NCBI RefSeq assembly: GCF_904848665.1
Contig: NZ_CAJHCQ010000002.1
Location: 310,001-374,000 of the forward strand
Source: Paraburkholderia hiiakae
Lineage (GTDB): Bacteria; Pseudomonadota; Gammaproteobacteria; Burkholderiales; Burkholderiaceae
Direction: 5' to 3'
Length of the DNA: 64,000 nt
The stretch's first letter is position 1; each line of letters begins with the position of its first letter. Positions 52,506 to 61,076 of the stretch are shown piece after piece. Both the position numbers and the translations under genes were made by a program. Below the pieces are notes generated by a model. That model was not told the DNA's origin, searched no databases, and saw nothing but the letters and a program-made list of their open reading frames with translations.

Positions 52506-53525
52506 ATGCAACCCAGTTCTGGCGCGCTGCGTCAAGTCGCACTCGCTGGTGGTCTGCTGTTTGCCATGGCGCTTCATGGCGCTCATGCCGCCGACGATGC
52601 CGGCGACAAGATCACGATTATGGTCGGCGGTATTACGAAGCTTATTTACCTGCCCGCGCGCCTCACCGAGCAACTGGGTTATTTCAGGGACGAGGGGCTG
52701 AATGTCGAGTTGCTCTCGCAACCCGCGGGCGTGGATGCCGAGAACGAACTGCTCGCGGGCGCGGTGCAGGCCGTTGTGGGCTTCTACGATCACACCATCG
52801 ACTTGCAGACCAAAGGCAAGGACGTCAAGGCGATCGTCGTGTTCGGTCAGGTGCCGGGCGAAGTGGAGATGGTGTCGTCGAAAGCGGCCGGCACCGTCAA
52901 GTCGATGGCCGATGTGAAAGGCAAAACGCTGGGCGTCACGGGCCTTGGCTCCTCGACCAGCTTTCTCACGCAGTATCTCGCGAGCCAGCATGGCATCGCC
53001 TCCAGCGCCTACACTATGTTGCCGGTGGGCGCGGACGCGAGTTTCATCGCCGCCATCAAGCAAGGGCGCATCGACGCGGGCATGACGACCGAGCCGACCG
53101 TTTCGGCGCTGCAGAAAGCCGGCGACGCGAAGGTGCTCGTGGACATGCGCACGGTGGAAGGCACGCGCGCCGCGCTCGGCGGCACCTATCCCGCCGCAAG
53201 CCTTTACGTGCAGGACGCGTGGGCCGAGTCGCACAAGGCGCAGGCGGTGAAGCTTGCGCATGCGTTCGTGCGCACCATGCAGTTCATTCACACGCACAGC
53301 GCCGAGGAAATCGCCGCCCAAATGCCCGCCGACTATCAAAAGGACAAGGGGCTTTATGTGAGCGCACTCAAGGCCTCGCTGCCGATGTACACCGCGGACG
53401 GCAAGATGCCCGCCGACGGACCGGCGACCGTACTGAAGGTGCTCTCGAGTTTCAATCCCTCGGTCAAGGGCAAGCACGTGGATTTGTCCGCAACGTATAC
53501 GAACGAATTCGTCGGCGCGAAATGA
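52506..53525 (+). CDS. NitT/TauT-type ABC substrate-binding protein
   Basis: 339 residues with a signal peptide (ALRQVALAGGLLFAMALHGA, cleaved near HAADD). The SsuA/THI5-like fold is shown by YLPARLTEQLGYFRDEGLNV, AGAVQAVVGFYDHTIDLQTK and LGVTGLGSSTSFLTQYLAS. GGAG precedes ATG 52506. Family ligands are nitrate, sulfonates, pyrimidines or aromatic acids. No permease or ATPase gene follows. A two-component pair comes next, so this protein may present ligand to the sensor. The ligand is unknown. Confidence 0.88.
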   Translation: MQPSSGALRQVALAGGLLFAMALHGAHAADDAGDKITIMVGGITKLIYLPARLTEQLGYFRDEGLNVELLSQPAGVDAENELLAGAVQAVVGFYDHTIDLQTKGKDVKAIVVFGQVPGEVEMVSSKAAGTVKSMADVKGKTLGVTGLGSSTSFLTQYLASQHGIASSAYTMLPVGADASFIAAIKQGRIDAGMTTEPTVSALQKAGDAKVLVDMRTVEGTRAALGGTYPAASLYVQDAWAESHKAQAVKLAHAFVRTMQFIHTHSAEEIAAQMPADYQKDKGLYVSALKASLPMYTADGKMPADGPATVLKVLSSFNPSVKGKHVDLSATYTNEFVGAK

Positions 53526-53589
53526 AGGACGCCCAGTGCCGCCGTCCTGCGCGCGCCGCACGGCGGCTTTGTCTCTGAGAGAGCGTGAC

Positions 53590-54966
53590 ATGGTGCATAG
53601 TCTGCGTGCGCGATTGCTGTTGTGGCTGCTGGTGCCGCTCGCCGCGTTTGTCGTCGTGACGGGCGGCGTGTCGTATGACGCCGCACGGCAGACTGCGGAT
53701 CTCGTGCAGGACCACTCGCTGCTGAATTCGGCGCGGACGATCATCGAAGACGTCGACTGGGACAACGGCTCCCTCAATGCGTCGATTCCGCCGGCGGCGC
53801 TGGAGCTGTTCGAATCGCCCTGGCAGGATCACGTTTTCTACAAGGTGCTAGCCGGCAATGGCCGCTTGCTGGGCGGCGCGCAGGACTTGCCGCTGCCGCG
53901 CGCGGATACAGCCGAGGTGCCTGTGTTCTACGACACCACATATGCGGGGATGCCGATCCGCGCCGTGGCCTACGAGCGCATGCTCTACGACTCGGGGCGT
54001 GCCGAACGCGTCATGGTGATCGTCGGCAAGACGATCGCGTCGCGCGAGGCGATGATCAACGCGTTGTGGAGGCCGCAACTTGCACGCCAGTGGTTCATGC
54101 TGGCGCTCGTCGCGCTGCTCGTGCCGCTCGGCCTCACGCTCGAACTGCGGCCGCTCATGAAGCTCAAGGACGACGTTGCCGATCGCGAGCCCCAGCAACT
54201 GGAGCCGATCCGCCCGGACCATTTGCCTTCGGAGCTGAGGCCGATCGTCGAAGCGATCAACCAGTGCATCGCGCGGCTCAAGGTGCATGCCGCCATGCAG
54301 CGCCAGTTCATTGCCGACGCCGCGCACCAACTGCGCACGCCGCTCACGCTACTCACCACGCAAACGCAATTCGCGAGTCAATGCGACGCGCGCGATCCCG
54401 CGCTTTACGACGCACTCAAAGGCGTGCGCCGCACCAGTCAGAAAATGGCGGAGTTGACGAATCAACTGCTTTTGCTCGCGCAGGCAGAGTCGATGGCGCA
54501 ATCGTCGCGCAGCCAGACACGTGTCGATCTTGCCGAGGTCGTCTCTTCGGTGCTCGAAGAGATGGTTCAGGCCGCGGAGCGGCGCGGCATCGATCTCGGC
54601 GCGGAACTCGCCGACGATGTGCACGTGGCGGGCAACACGGGCCTGCTCGCTTCGCTCGTGTCAAATCTGATCGACAACGCCATTCGCTATACGCAGCCCG
54701 GCGGCCGCGTGACCGCCATCTGCCGCAGCGAAGACAGCGAGGTCATGCTGCAGGTGGTGGACAACGGCCCCGGCATTCCAGCCGAGGCGCGTGCGCACGT
54801 GTTCGAGCGCTTCTATCGCGTGGCGGCGGACACCGAGGGCACGGGCCTCGGTCTTGCCATCGTGCACCAGGTCGCGCGCTCGCACGGCGGCTCGGTGAGC
54901 GTGGCCGCCGGGGCCGCGCGCGTGGGTCTGGTCGCGACGGTGCGTTTGCCTGTCTGGTCCGGATGA
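53590..54966 (+). CDS. TctE/QseC-like sensor histidine kinase
   Basis: 458 residues from ATG 53590 (MVHSLRARLLLWLLVPLAAF). Two membrane segments flank a periplasmic sensor (about 35-165, the 2CSK_N-type region of TctE). The phosphorylation site is IADAAHQLRTPLTLL. ATP-binding boxes are LIDNAIRYT (N), VDNGPGIP (G1) and GTGLGLAIVHQVA (G2). It phosphorylates the response regulator that follows 19 bp later. It follows the substrate-binding protein gene by 64 bp, so all three are probably one operon. Confidence 0.93.
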   Translation: MVHSLRARLLLWLLVPLAAFVVVTGGVSYDAARQTADLVQDHSLLNSARTIIEDVDWDNGSLNASIPPAALELFESPWQDHVFYKVLAGNGRLLGGAQDLPLPRADTAEVPVFYDTTYAGMPIRAVAYERMLYDSGRAERVMVIVGKTIASREAMINALWRPQLARQWFMLALVALLVPLGLTLELRPLMKLKDDVADREPQQLEPIRPDHLPSELRPIVEAINQCIARLKVHAAMQRQFIADAAHQLRTPLTLLTTQTQFASQCDARDPALYDALKGVRRTSQKMAELTNQLLLLAQAESMAQSSRSQTRVDLAEVVSSVLEEMVQAAERRGIDLGAELADDVHVAGNTGLLASLVSNLIDNAIRYTQPGGRVTAICRSEDSEVMLQVVDNGPGIPAEARAHVFERFYRVAADTEGTGLGLAIVHQVARSHGGSVSVAAGAARVGLVATVRLPVWSG

Positions 54967-54985
54967 GAAGAGGTGAGGAGGGACC

Positions 54986-55666
54986 ATGAAGCTGCTGCTC
55001 GTAGAAGACAATGCCGAACTCGCGCATTGGATCGTCAACCTGTTGCGCGCCGAGAATTTCACGGTGGACTGCGTGGTCGATGGAGAGGCCGCCGACTCGG
55101 TGCTGCTTACGCAGAGCTACGATCTCGTGCTCCTCGATATGCGCCTGCCCCGCCTGAGCGGCAAGGACGTGCTCAGCCGTTTGCGGCGCCGGCGCAATAA
55201 CGTGCCCGTGCTCATGCTGACCGCGCATGGCTCGATCGACGACAAGGTGGCGTGTTTCGGCGCCGGCGCGGACGACTACGTGGTCAAACCGTTCGACAGT
55301 CGCGAACTGGTTGCGCGTATCAAGGCGCTGATACGGCGGCAGACAGGCGAGAAGTCGGGTTGGCTCACTTGTGGCGACCTGCAGTACGTTTGCGACACGC
55401 GCGAGTTCCGCCACAAGGACGCGCCGCTCACGCTACGCCGGCGCGAGCATTCCATACTCGAAGCACTCATGCTGCGCCAGGGCCGTGCCGTGCCGAAGCA
55501 TGCGCTACTGGAGCGCATCTGCAGCCTGAGCGACGAACCGAGTGTGGACGCGATCGATATCTACATCCATCGCCTGCGCAAGCATCTGGCGGAGTCGAGC
55601 GTGCAAATCACCACGCTGCGAGGCCTCGGCTACATCCTTCGCGCGAAGGAGCCGGTGCCGGCCTGA
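54986..55666 (+). CDS. OmpR-family response regulator, TctD-like
   Basis: 226 residues. Receiver domain 1-115 with acidic pocket (VEDN) and phospho-acceptor Asp51 (LVLLDMRLPR), Thr in LMLTAHG and Lys in VVKPFDSREL. A winged-helix DNA-binding domain follows (about 128-222, RRREHSILEALMLRQGRAVP, SVDAIDIYIHRLRKHL, TLRGLGYIL). GAGG precedes the ATG. It is paired with the upstream kinase, and the downstream porin is the likely target gene, as in the TctD control of an organic-acid porin. Confidence 0.93.
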   Translation: MKLLLVEDNAELAHWIVNLLRAENFTVDCVVDGEAADSVLLTQSYDLVLLDMRLPRLSGKDVLSRLRRRRNNVPVLMLTAHGSIDDKVACFGAGADDYVVKPFDSRELVARIKALIRRQTGEKSGWLTCGDLQYVCDTREFRHKDAPLTLRRREHSILEALMLRQGRAVPKHALLERICSLSDEPSVDAIDIYIHRLRKHLAESSVQITTLRGLGYILRAKEPVPA

Positions 55667-55789
55667 GCAGGCCGGCTTTGTTGCCGGTATTGGTGAATGT
55701 ACTTAGGAATACAGATTGTTCGTGAAAGAATCGCGAAGGATTCACCTCTCTACTATTCGTCTCACCCGCTGAGTGATGCCAGCGGGTCC

Positions 55790-56953
55790 ATGAAAACTTC
55801 AACACATGCATTCCTGGAGACGATCTTGAAGAGAAGGCACCTTGCATTCACCGTGACGGTTGGCGCACTGGCGGCGAGCGGCGCACACGCGCAATCGAGC
55901 GTTCAACTCTATGGTCTCATCGACCTGAGCGTCCCGACGTATCAGTCGCACGCCGACGCCAACGGCAATCACGTGATCGGCATGGGCATTGGCGGAGAAC
56001 CGTGGTTCAGCGGCAGCCGCTGGGGCTTGAAAGGCGCTGAAGACATTGGCGGCGGCACGAGGGTGATCTTCCGGCTCGAGAGCGAATACCGCGTGAGCGA
56101 CGGCCAGATGGAAGACCCGGGCCAGATCTTCGACCGCGACGCCTGGGTGGGCGTGGAGGACGACCGCTTCGGCAAGATCACGGCGGGCTTCCAGAACACC
56201 ATCGCGCGCGACGCCGCGGCCATTTACGGCGACCCGTACGGCAACGCGAAGCTCACGACGGAAGAGGGCGGCTGGACCAACGCGAACAACTTCAAACAGA
56301 TGATTTTCTACGCCGCGAGCGCAACGGGCACTCGTTATGACAATGGCCTCGCGTGGAAGAAGGTGTTCGACAATGGGATCTTCGCGGCGGCGGGCTATGC
56401 GTTCGGCAATTCCACGAGCTTCGGCAACAATGCGAACTATCAGTTTGCACTCGGCTACAACGCCCCGACCTGGACGGCCTCGACCTTCTATAGCCACGTG
56501 AACAACAACGGCAACACGAACCAGGCGTTCTCGGTGGGCGGCAACTACACGATCGGCATCGTGCGCGCCAATGCGGGCTATTTCCGCTACTGGGGCAATC
56601 AGGGTGCGCTCGGCCAGCGTCAGGACAATGCGTGGACGGTGTCGTTCAAGCTCGTGCCGAAGGGCGCGTTCGACTACGAACTGGGCTATCAGCAAATGCG
56701 CACGCACAACGCCGCGTATAACGTCGATGGCGATATTCCGAACGCCAACATCGGCGCATTCGATCCCACGAGCGGGCTGCACAACGGCTTCAAGGAAACG
56801 CTCTACGGCTCGATCTTCTATCACCTGTCCAAGCGCACCGAAGTGTATCTGGCGGGTGACTACATGAAGCTGCACGGCGGCTACACGGTGGGCACGACCT
56901 TCGGCGCGACCAACCAGGTCGAAGTGACGACGGGCGTGCGCACACGCTTCTGA
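55790..56953 (+). CDS. Gram-negative porin (Burkholderia type)
   Basis: 387 residues from ATG 55790 (MKTSTHAFLETILKRRHLAF), but a TTG at 55826 with GGAGA upstream would give a standard 25-residue signal peptide (MKRRHLAFTVTVGALAASGA); the start is ambiguous. The mature part begins QSSVQLYGLIDLSVPTYQ and ends in Phe (VEVTTGVRTRF), and has SRWGLKGAEDIGGGTRVIFR. It is a trimeric diffusion porin. Placed after a TctD-like regulator, it likely imports the ligand sensed by that system. A strong terminator follows. Confidence 0.92.
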   Translation: MKTSTHAFLETILKRRHLAFTVTVGALAASGAHAQSSVQLYGLIDLSVPTYQSHADANGNHVIGMGIGGEPWFSGSRWGLKGAEDIGGGTRVIFRLESEYRVSDGQMEDPGQIFDRDAWVGVEDDRFGKITAGFQNTIARDAAAIYGDPYGNAKLTTEEGGWTNANNFKQMIFYAASATGTRYDNGLAWKKVFDNGIFAAAGYAFGNSTSFGNNANYQFALGYNAPTWTASTFYSHVNNNGNTNQAFSVGGNYTIGIVRANAGYFRYWGNQGALGQRQDNAWTVSFKLVPKGAFDYELGYQQMRTHNAAYNVDGDIPNANIGAFDPTSGLHNGFKETLYGSIFYHLSKRTEVYLAGDYMKLHGGYTVGTTFGATNQVEVTTGVRTRF

Positions 56954-56979
56954 GCCGGCTTCTCAACCGCGCTCATGGC

Positions 56980-57023
56980 ACAACGGGCTCGATTCGTCAG
57001 GCGAATCGAGCCCGTTGTTCTTT
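56980..57023. terminator. Bidirectional-type terminator after the porin
   Basis: ACAACGGGCTCGATTCG (56980-56996) and CGAATCGAGCCCGTTGT (57002-57018) form a perfect 17-bp stem with a 5-nt loop, followed by TCTTT. It sits between the convergent porin and the small secreted protein gene. Confidence 0.85.
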
Positions 57024-57031
57024 CCGCGGCA

Positions 57032-57331
57032 TCAACCCGCGTTCACGCAGGCCACGCTCGGCGCCGTATAGGCAGAGGGGTAAGGCGACTCCGGTCCGCT
57101 AACGAGCCGCAAACGCTGCGTGGCGAGGACATCGGCCTCCACTTGCTCGCGGCGCGTGAGCACCGCGGTTTCGCCAGCAGGCTGTGACTCGTTCACGCTG
57201 CAAAGCAGATTCCTTCCGCTCGATAACTGCACAGACGTCTGATAAGCGGACCCCGGCGGCGCGGCCAGCGCGCAGGCACTCCACAGCGCCGCGGCGCAAA
57301 CGACGGCGCATCCTGGCAAGACGATCTTCAT
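57032..57331 (-). CDS. Small secreted hypothetical protein
   Basis: 99 residues from ATG 57331 (MKIVLPGCAVVCAAALWSAC), preceded by GAGGAG; the frame stays open upstream to 57424 but without a site. The signal peptide is cleaved near ALAAPPGSA. The mature part (SSGRNLLCSVNESQPAGETA) is small and has a Cys pair. I recognise no domain. Its role is unknown. It converges with the porin, sharing the terminator between them. Confidence 0.7.
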   Translation of the reverse strand: MKIVLPGCAVVCAAALWSACALAAPPGSAYQTSVQLSSGRNLLCSVNESQPAGETAVLTRREQVEADVLATQRLRLVSGPESPYPSAYTAPSVACVNAG

Positions 57332-57602
57332 GGCTCGCTCCTCAAAGTGCGGTGATTCATCTTCGGCCAACGATCGGCGTCGTTCCAGAGCGAATTCTGA
57401 AAATGACTCTTGCCATGAGCTCAAGGGTCGTGCCGTTCGTAAGGGCGGCGGGTGCGATCGGTCAGCAGGCAGGCCGAGATTTCGGCCTGCGGCTCGGGCC
57501 GATTCTGAAATTTCGGAGCGGTGGGATGCCCGGGGTGGGGGGTGTTCATGGAAATGGCAAATAAATCAACAGGTTGCAGGTCGATCGCCACGCGGGAACG
57601 CG

Positions 57603-57619
57603 CTGGCACGGCTACTGCT
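57603..57619 (+). promoter_or_regulatory. Sigma-54 (-24/-12) promoter of the 2-hydroxycarboxylate transporter
   Basis: CTGGCACGGCTACTGCT matches the sigma-54 pattern TGGCACG-N4-TTGC with one change (CTGC); GG at 57605-57606 and GC at 57617-57618 are ten bases apart as required. It lies about 100 bp before the transporter start and on its strand. A sigma-54-activating response regulator gene (DctD-like) is three genes downstream. A 9-base sequence ATTCTGAAA occurs at 57394-57402 and again at 57502-57510, possible activator sites. The rest of the 390-bp gap 57332-57721 shows nothing else clear. Confidence 0.7.
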
Positions 57620-57721
57620 TTATAGACACCCGGCGGCCTATCCCTCGATAGCCCGCACCCCTTATTAAACAAGCACCGGAGACGCGACGCAGTCCGGTCG
57701 CGAAAACGAAGGAGACATCCC

Positions 57722-59092
57722 GTGCAGAACAGCGCATCCGCCGCCTCGCAGGTGACCCAGGCAGTCCCTGAGACATCCGCCACGACCCCAACCCGCTTCT
57801 GGCCCGAAGGCTGGTGGAAGCTGATGGAAATCCGCATCGGCATCATTCCGCTGCCGATCTACGTGATCCTGTTTGCGCTCATCGCGGGCTTCGCGGTCAC
57901 CGGCAAGGTGCCCGGCGAGATCTCGATGGCCATCGCCGTGCTCGCCTTCTGCGGCTTCACGTGCGCCGAACTCGGCAAGCGCCTGCCGCTCCTGCGCAAT
58001 ATCGGCGCGGCGGCGATTCTCGCGACCTTCGTGCCGTCGGCGCTCGTGTACTACCACGTGCTGCCCGCGCCCGTGCAGCACCTCACGGTCGAGTTCACGA
58101 AGCAGACCAACTTCCTGTATCTCTTCATCGCCTCGATCATCGTCGGCAGCATTCTGAGCATGGACCGGCGCGTGCTGATCCAGGGCTTCCTGAAGATCTT
58201 CATTCCGCTCGCGGCCGGCACGGTTGCGGCGACCATCGTGGGTACGGCGGTTGGCGCGGCGCTCGGCCTTGGCGTCAAACACACGCTGCTCTATATCGTC
58301 GTGCCGATCATGGCGGGCGGCGTGGGTGAAGGCGCGATTCCGCTCTCGGTGGGCTACTCGGAAATCATGCACGTGGCGCAAGGCGACCTGTTCGCACAGG
58401 TGCTGCCGCCCGTGATGCTCGGCAGCCTCATCGCCATCATCCTCTCGGGCATGCTCGACATGCTGGGCAAGCGCATGCCGCATCTCACCGGCAACGGCCG
58501 TTTGCAAATTGGCGCAACCGATGAACTGGGGTCGTCGAACGACGAAGTCCGCGGTCACGTGGATGTGAGCCACATCGCCGCAGCGGGTATCACGGCGATC
58601 ACGCTGTACCTCATCGGCCTGATGGCGAACAAGCTGTTCGGCCTGCCCGCGCCGGTGGCGATGCTGTTCCTCGCCGTGCTCGTGAAGCTCGCGCGCGCGG
58701 TTTCGCCGCCGCTGCAGGAAGGCGCGTTCGTGGTCTACAAGTTCTTCTCGACTGCGGTCACGTACCCGCTGCTGTTCGCGATCGGCGTGGCGATGACGCC
58801 GTGGGACAAGCTCATGGCCGCGTTCACGCTCGTCAACGTCGTGACGATTGCCGCGACCGTGGTCACGCTCATGGGCACAGGCTTCGTGGTGGGGCGCCTG
58901 ATGAAGATGTACCCTATTGACACCGCAATCGTGAACGCGTGCCACAGCGGCCAGGGCGGCACCGGCGACGTGGCGATCCTCACCGCCGCGAACCGCATGC
59001 AACTCATGCCGTTCGCGCAGATCGCCACGCGTATCGGCGGCGCCATCGTCGTGACCGTGACGCTCATCCTGCTCGCGCATTTCGGCGCATGA
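57722..59092 (+). CDS. 2-hydroxycarboxylate transporter (CitS/MaeN family)
   Basis: 456 residues from GTG 57722, with AAGGAGA upstream. The two re-entrant-loop signatures of the family are visible: MAGGVGEGAIPLSVGYSEIM and CHSGQGGTGDVAILTAANRM. About eleven membrane segments. Family members (CitS, CitP, CimH, MaeN) take up citrate, malate or lactate with sodium or protons. A sigma-54 promoter lies upstream and a DctB/DctD-like pair follows, which supports dicarboxylate or hydroxycarboxylate-inducible uptake. Confidence 0.93.
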   Translation: MQNSASAASQVTQAVPETSATTPTRFWPEGWWKLMEIRIGIIPLPIYVILFALIAGFAVTGKVPGEISMAIAVLAFCGFTCAELGKRLPLLRNIGAAAILATFVPSALVYYHVLPAPVQHLTVEFTKQTNFLYLFIASIIVGSILSMDRRVLIQGFLKIFIPLAAGTVAATIVGTAVGAALGLGVKHTLLYIVVPIMAGGVGEGAIPLSVGYSEIMHVAQGDLFAQVLPPVMLGSLIAIILSGMLDMLGKRMPHLTGNGRLQIGATDELGSSNDEVRGHVDVSHIAAAGITAITLYLIGLMANKLFGLPAPVAMLFLAVLVKLARAVSPPLQEGAFVVYKFFSTAVTYPLLFAIGVAMTPWDKLMAAFTLVNVVTIAATVVTLMGTGFVVGRLMKMYPIDTAIVNACHSGQGGTGDVAILTAANRMQLMPFAQIATRIGGAIVVTVTLILLAHFGA

Positions 59093-59204
59093 CGCGCTGC
59101 TGTGCGCCCCTCGCACGCGCCTTCGCGATGACGGCGCCGGTGGAACCGGCGCGCGGTGTCCGCTGAACCCGCCGTCTGGCGGCAGCCAATCGACGAGGGT
59201 GAAC

Positions 59205-61076
59205 GTGCGCATGCGTTACAAGGGCATTCCATGGTGGGGATGGGCGGCGGCGGCCGTGCTGTATGTTGGCGCGGCCGCCGCCGCGGTGGAGTTCGCCTGG
59301 AATCGCGCGATCGACGCGCTGGCCGACGTGGGCGAGCATCGGCTCGATCTCTACGCGGCGAGCCTGAAAAGCGAGCTGGGACGCTTCGAGATGGTCCCCG
59401 CACTCGTGGCGCGGCAGGACAGCGTGCGCGCGTTGCTCAAAGCTTCGCCCGATGAAGCGCGCGGCATGTTGCCCGCGGTCGATACCTACCTCGAAGCGGT
59501 CAACGACGATGTCGGCAGCGGCGCCGTAGACGTGATCGACGCGCACGGCACGGTGATCGCCGCGAGCAACTGGAACCAGCCGGTCAGCTTCGTCGGCACC
59601 AACGTGTCGTATCGCCCGTATTTCAAGGACGCGCTCGCGCAGGGCCGCGGCCGCTTCTTCGGCATTGGGACGAACACCGGCGTTCCGGGGCTGTACTTCG
59701 CGAATGCGATCCACGATGGCGACACGGCGATAGGGGCGGCCGCCGTGAAGGTCAGCGTCGACGCGCTCGAATCCGCGTGGCGCACGCCTGGCGAAGCGGC
59801 GATCGTCGTCGACAGCAACGGCGTGATCGTGATCTCGACCCAGCCCGAATGGAAATTCACCGCCATGCGAGCGATCACCGAGCCGCAGCAGCGCGATATT
59901 CAGGCGTCGCGGCAATACGCGGGCCGCATTGTCGAGGCGCTGCAATTCCGGCGCGTCGGCGACTGGAATGAGAGCGCGTGGATCGGCATCTTCCCCGACC
60001 CGCGCCGCGCGGGCGACACCGCCCGCTTCCTCGTGATGTCGCGCCCCGCGCCGCAAGGGCAGGACACGATCATGGCGCTGCTCGACACGGCGGGCGCAAG
60101 GCGGCAGCAACGAATCGCGTTCGCGTTCGTGACGGGTGTGTTTCTGATCGCCGCGCTCTACGCGCTGTATGCGGTGCAGCGCCGCCGCGTGATCGTGGAA
60201 AAGCTCAAGGCGCAAGAAGCCTTGCGGCGCGCGAACGACCAGCTGGAAACGACCGTGGCGCAGCGTACCGCCGCGCTCACGCAGGCAAACGCGCAGATGC
60301 AGCGTGAGATCGCCGAGCGCGAACGCACCGAGCAGCGCCTGCGCGCCACGCAGCAGGAGATCGTGCATGCCGGCAAGCTCGCCGTGATCGGCCAGATGGC
60401 TGCGGGGCTCACGCACGAGCTGAATCAACCGCTCGTCGCGATCCGCACGCTCTGCGACAATGCGCGCACCTTCTTCGAGCGCAATCAACCCGCACAGGCG
60501 ATCGCCAATCTCGAGCGCGTCGGGCGTCTCGTGGACAGCATGGCAGTCCTGACGAGCGAACTGAAGGCGTTCGCGCGCAAGCCGGAAGTGGAGCGCGTGG
60601 CGGTGTCGCTTGGCGAAGCTATCGCCCATGCGAGGCTCATCTACGAGTCGCGGATCCGCGACGAAGCGGTGCGGCTCGACGTGCGGATCGCGCCGGGCAC
60701 GACCGTCTACGCGGAATCGAGTCAACTGCAACAGGTGATCGTCAATCTGCTAGGCAATGCGCTCGACGCCGTGCGCGACGCGAGCACGCGCGTGATCGCG
60801 ATGGAGGCCGGCGAGGCCGACGCACAAGGCCGTGTACGCTTTACCATCGACGACACCGGCCCCGGCATCGCGCCGGATGTGCTGGCGCACCTGTTCGAGC
60901 CGTTCGTGACGACCAAGCCGCGCGGGCAAGGCCTCGGGCTCGGGCTTGCGATCACGTCGCGCATTGTCGAAGGCTTTGGCGCGAAAATTACCGCAACGAA
61001 TCGCGACGAAGGCGGAGCCCGCTTCACGATCGAATTCGCGGCCGCCGAGCCGCAAAGGACAGAACATGGCAGATGA
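59205..61076 (+). CDS. dctB: DctB-like sensor histidine kinase
   Basis: 623 residues from GTG 59205, which has GAGGG about five bases upstream; ATG 59211 and GTG 59199 are close alternatives. First membrane segment about 8-28 (WWGWAAAAVLYVGAAAAAVE). The periplasmic part has two PAS-like (double Cache) folds (DVIDAHGTVIAASNWNQPVS, AIVVDSNGVIVISTQPEWKF). A second membrane segment is followed by a coiled coil (EALRRANDQLETTVAQR). Phosphorylation His is in AAGLTHELNQPLVAIR; LLGNALDAV, DDTGPGIAP and GLGLGLAIT form the ATP site. This is the C4-dicarboxylate sensor pattern. Its stop overlaps the response regulator start by 11 bp. Confidence 0.92.
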   Translation: MRMRYKGIPWWGWAAAAVLYVGAAAAAVEFAWNRAIDALADVGEHRLDLYAASLKSELGRFEMVPALVARQDSVRALLKASPDEARGMLPAVDTYLEAVNDDVGSGAVDVIDAHGTVIAASNWNQPVSFVGTNVSYRPYFKDALAQGRGRFFGIGTNTGVPGLYFANAIHDGDTAIGAAAVKVSVDALESAWRTPGEAAIVVDSNGVIVISTQPEWKFTAMRAITEPQQRDIQASRQYAGRIVEALQFRRVGDWNESAWIGIFPDPRRAGDTARFLVMSRPAPQGQDTIMALLDTAGARRQQRIAFAFVTGVFLIAALYALYAVQRRRVIVEKLKAQEALRRANDQLETTVAQRTAALTQANAQMQREIAERERTEQRLRATQQEIVHAGKLAVIGQMAAGLTHELNQPLVAIRTLCDNARTFFERNQPAQAIANLERVGRLVDSMAVLTSELKAFARKPEVERVAVSLGEAIAHARLIYESRIRDEAVRLDVRIAPGTTVYAESSQLQQVIVNLLGNALDAVRDASTRVIAMEAGEADAQGRVRFTIDDTGPGIAPDVLAHLFEPFVTTKPRGQGLGLGLAITSRIVEGFGAKITATNRDEGGARFTIEFAAAEPQRTEHGR

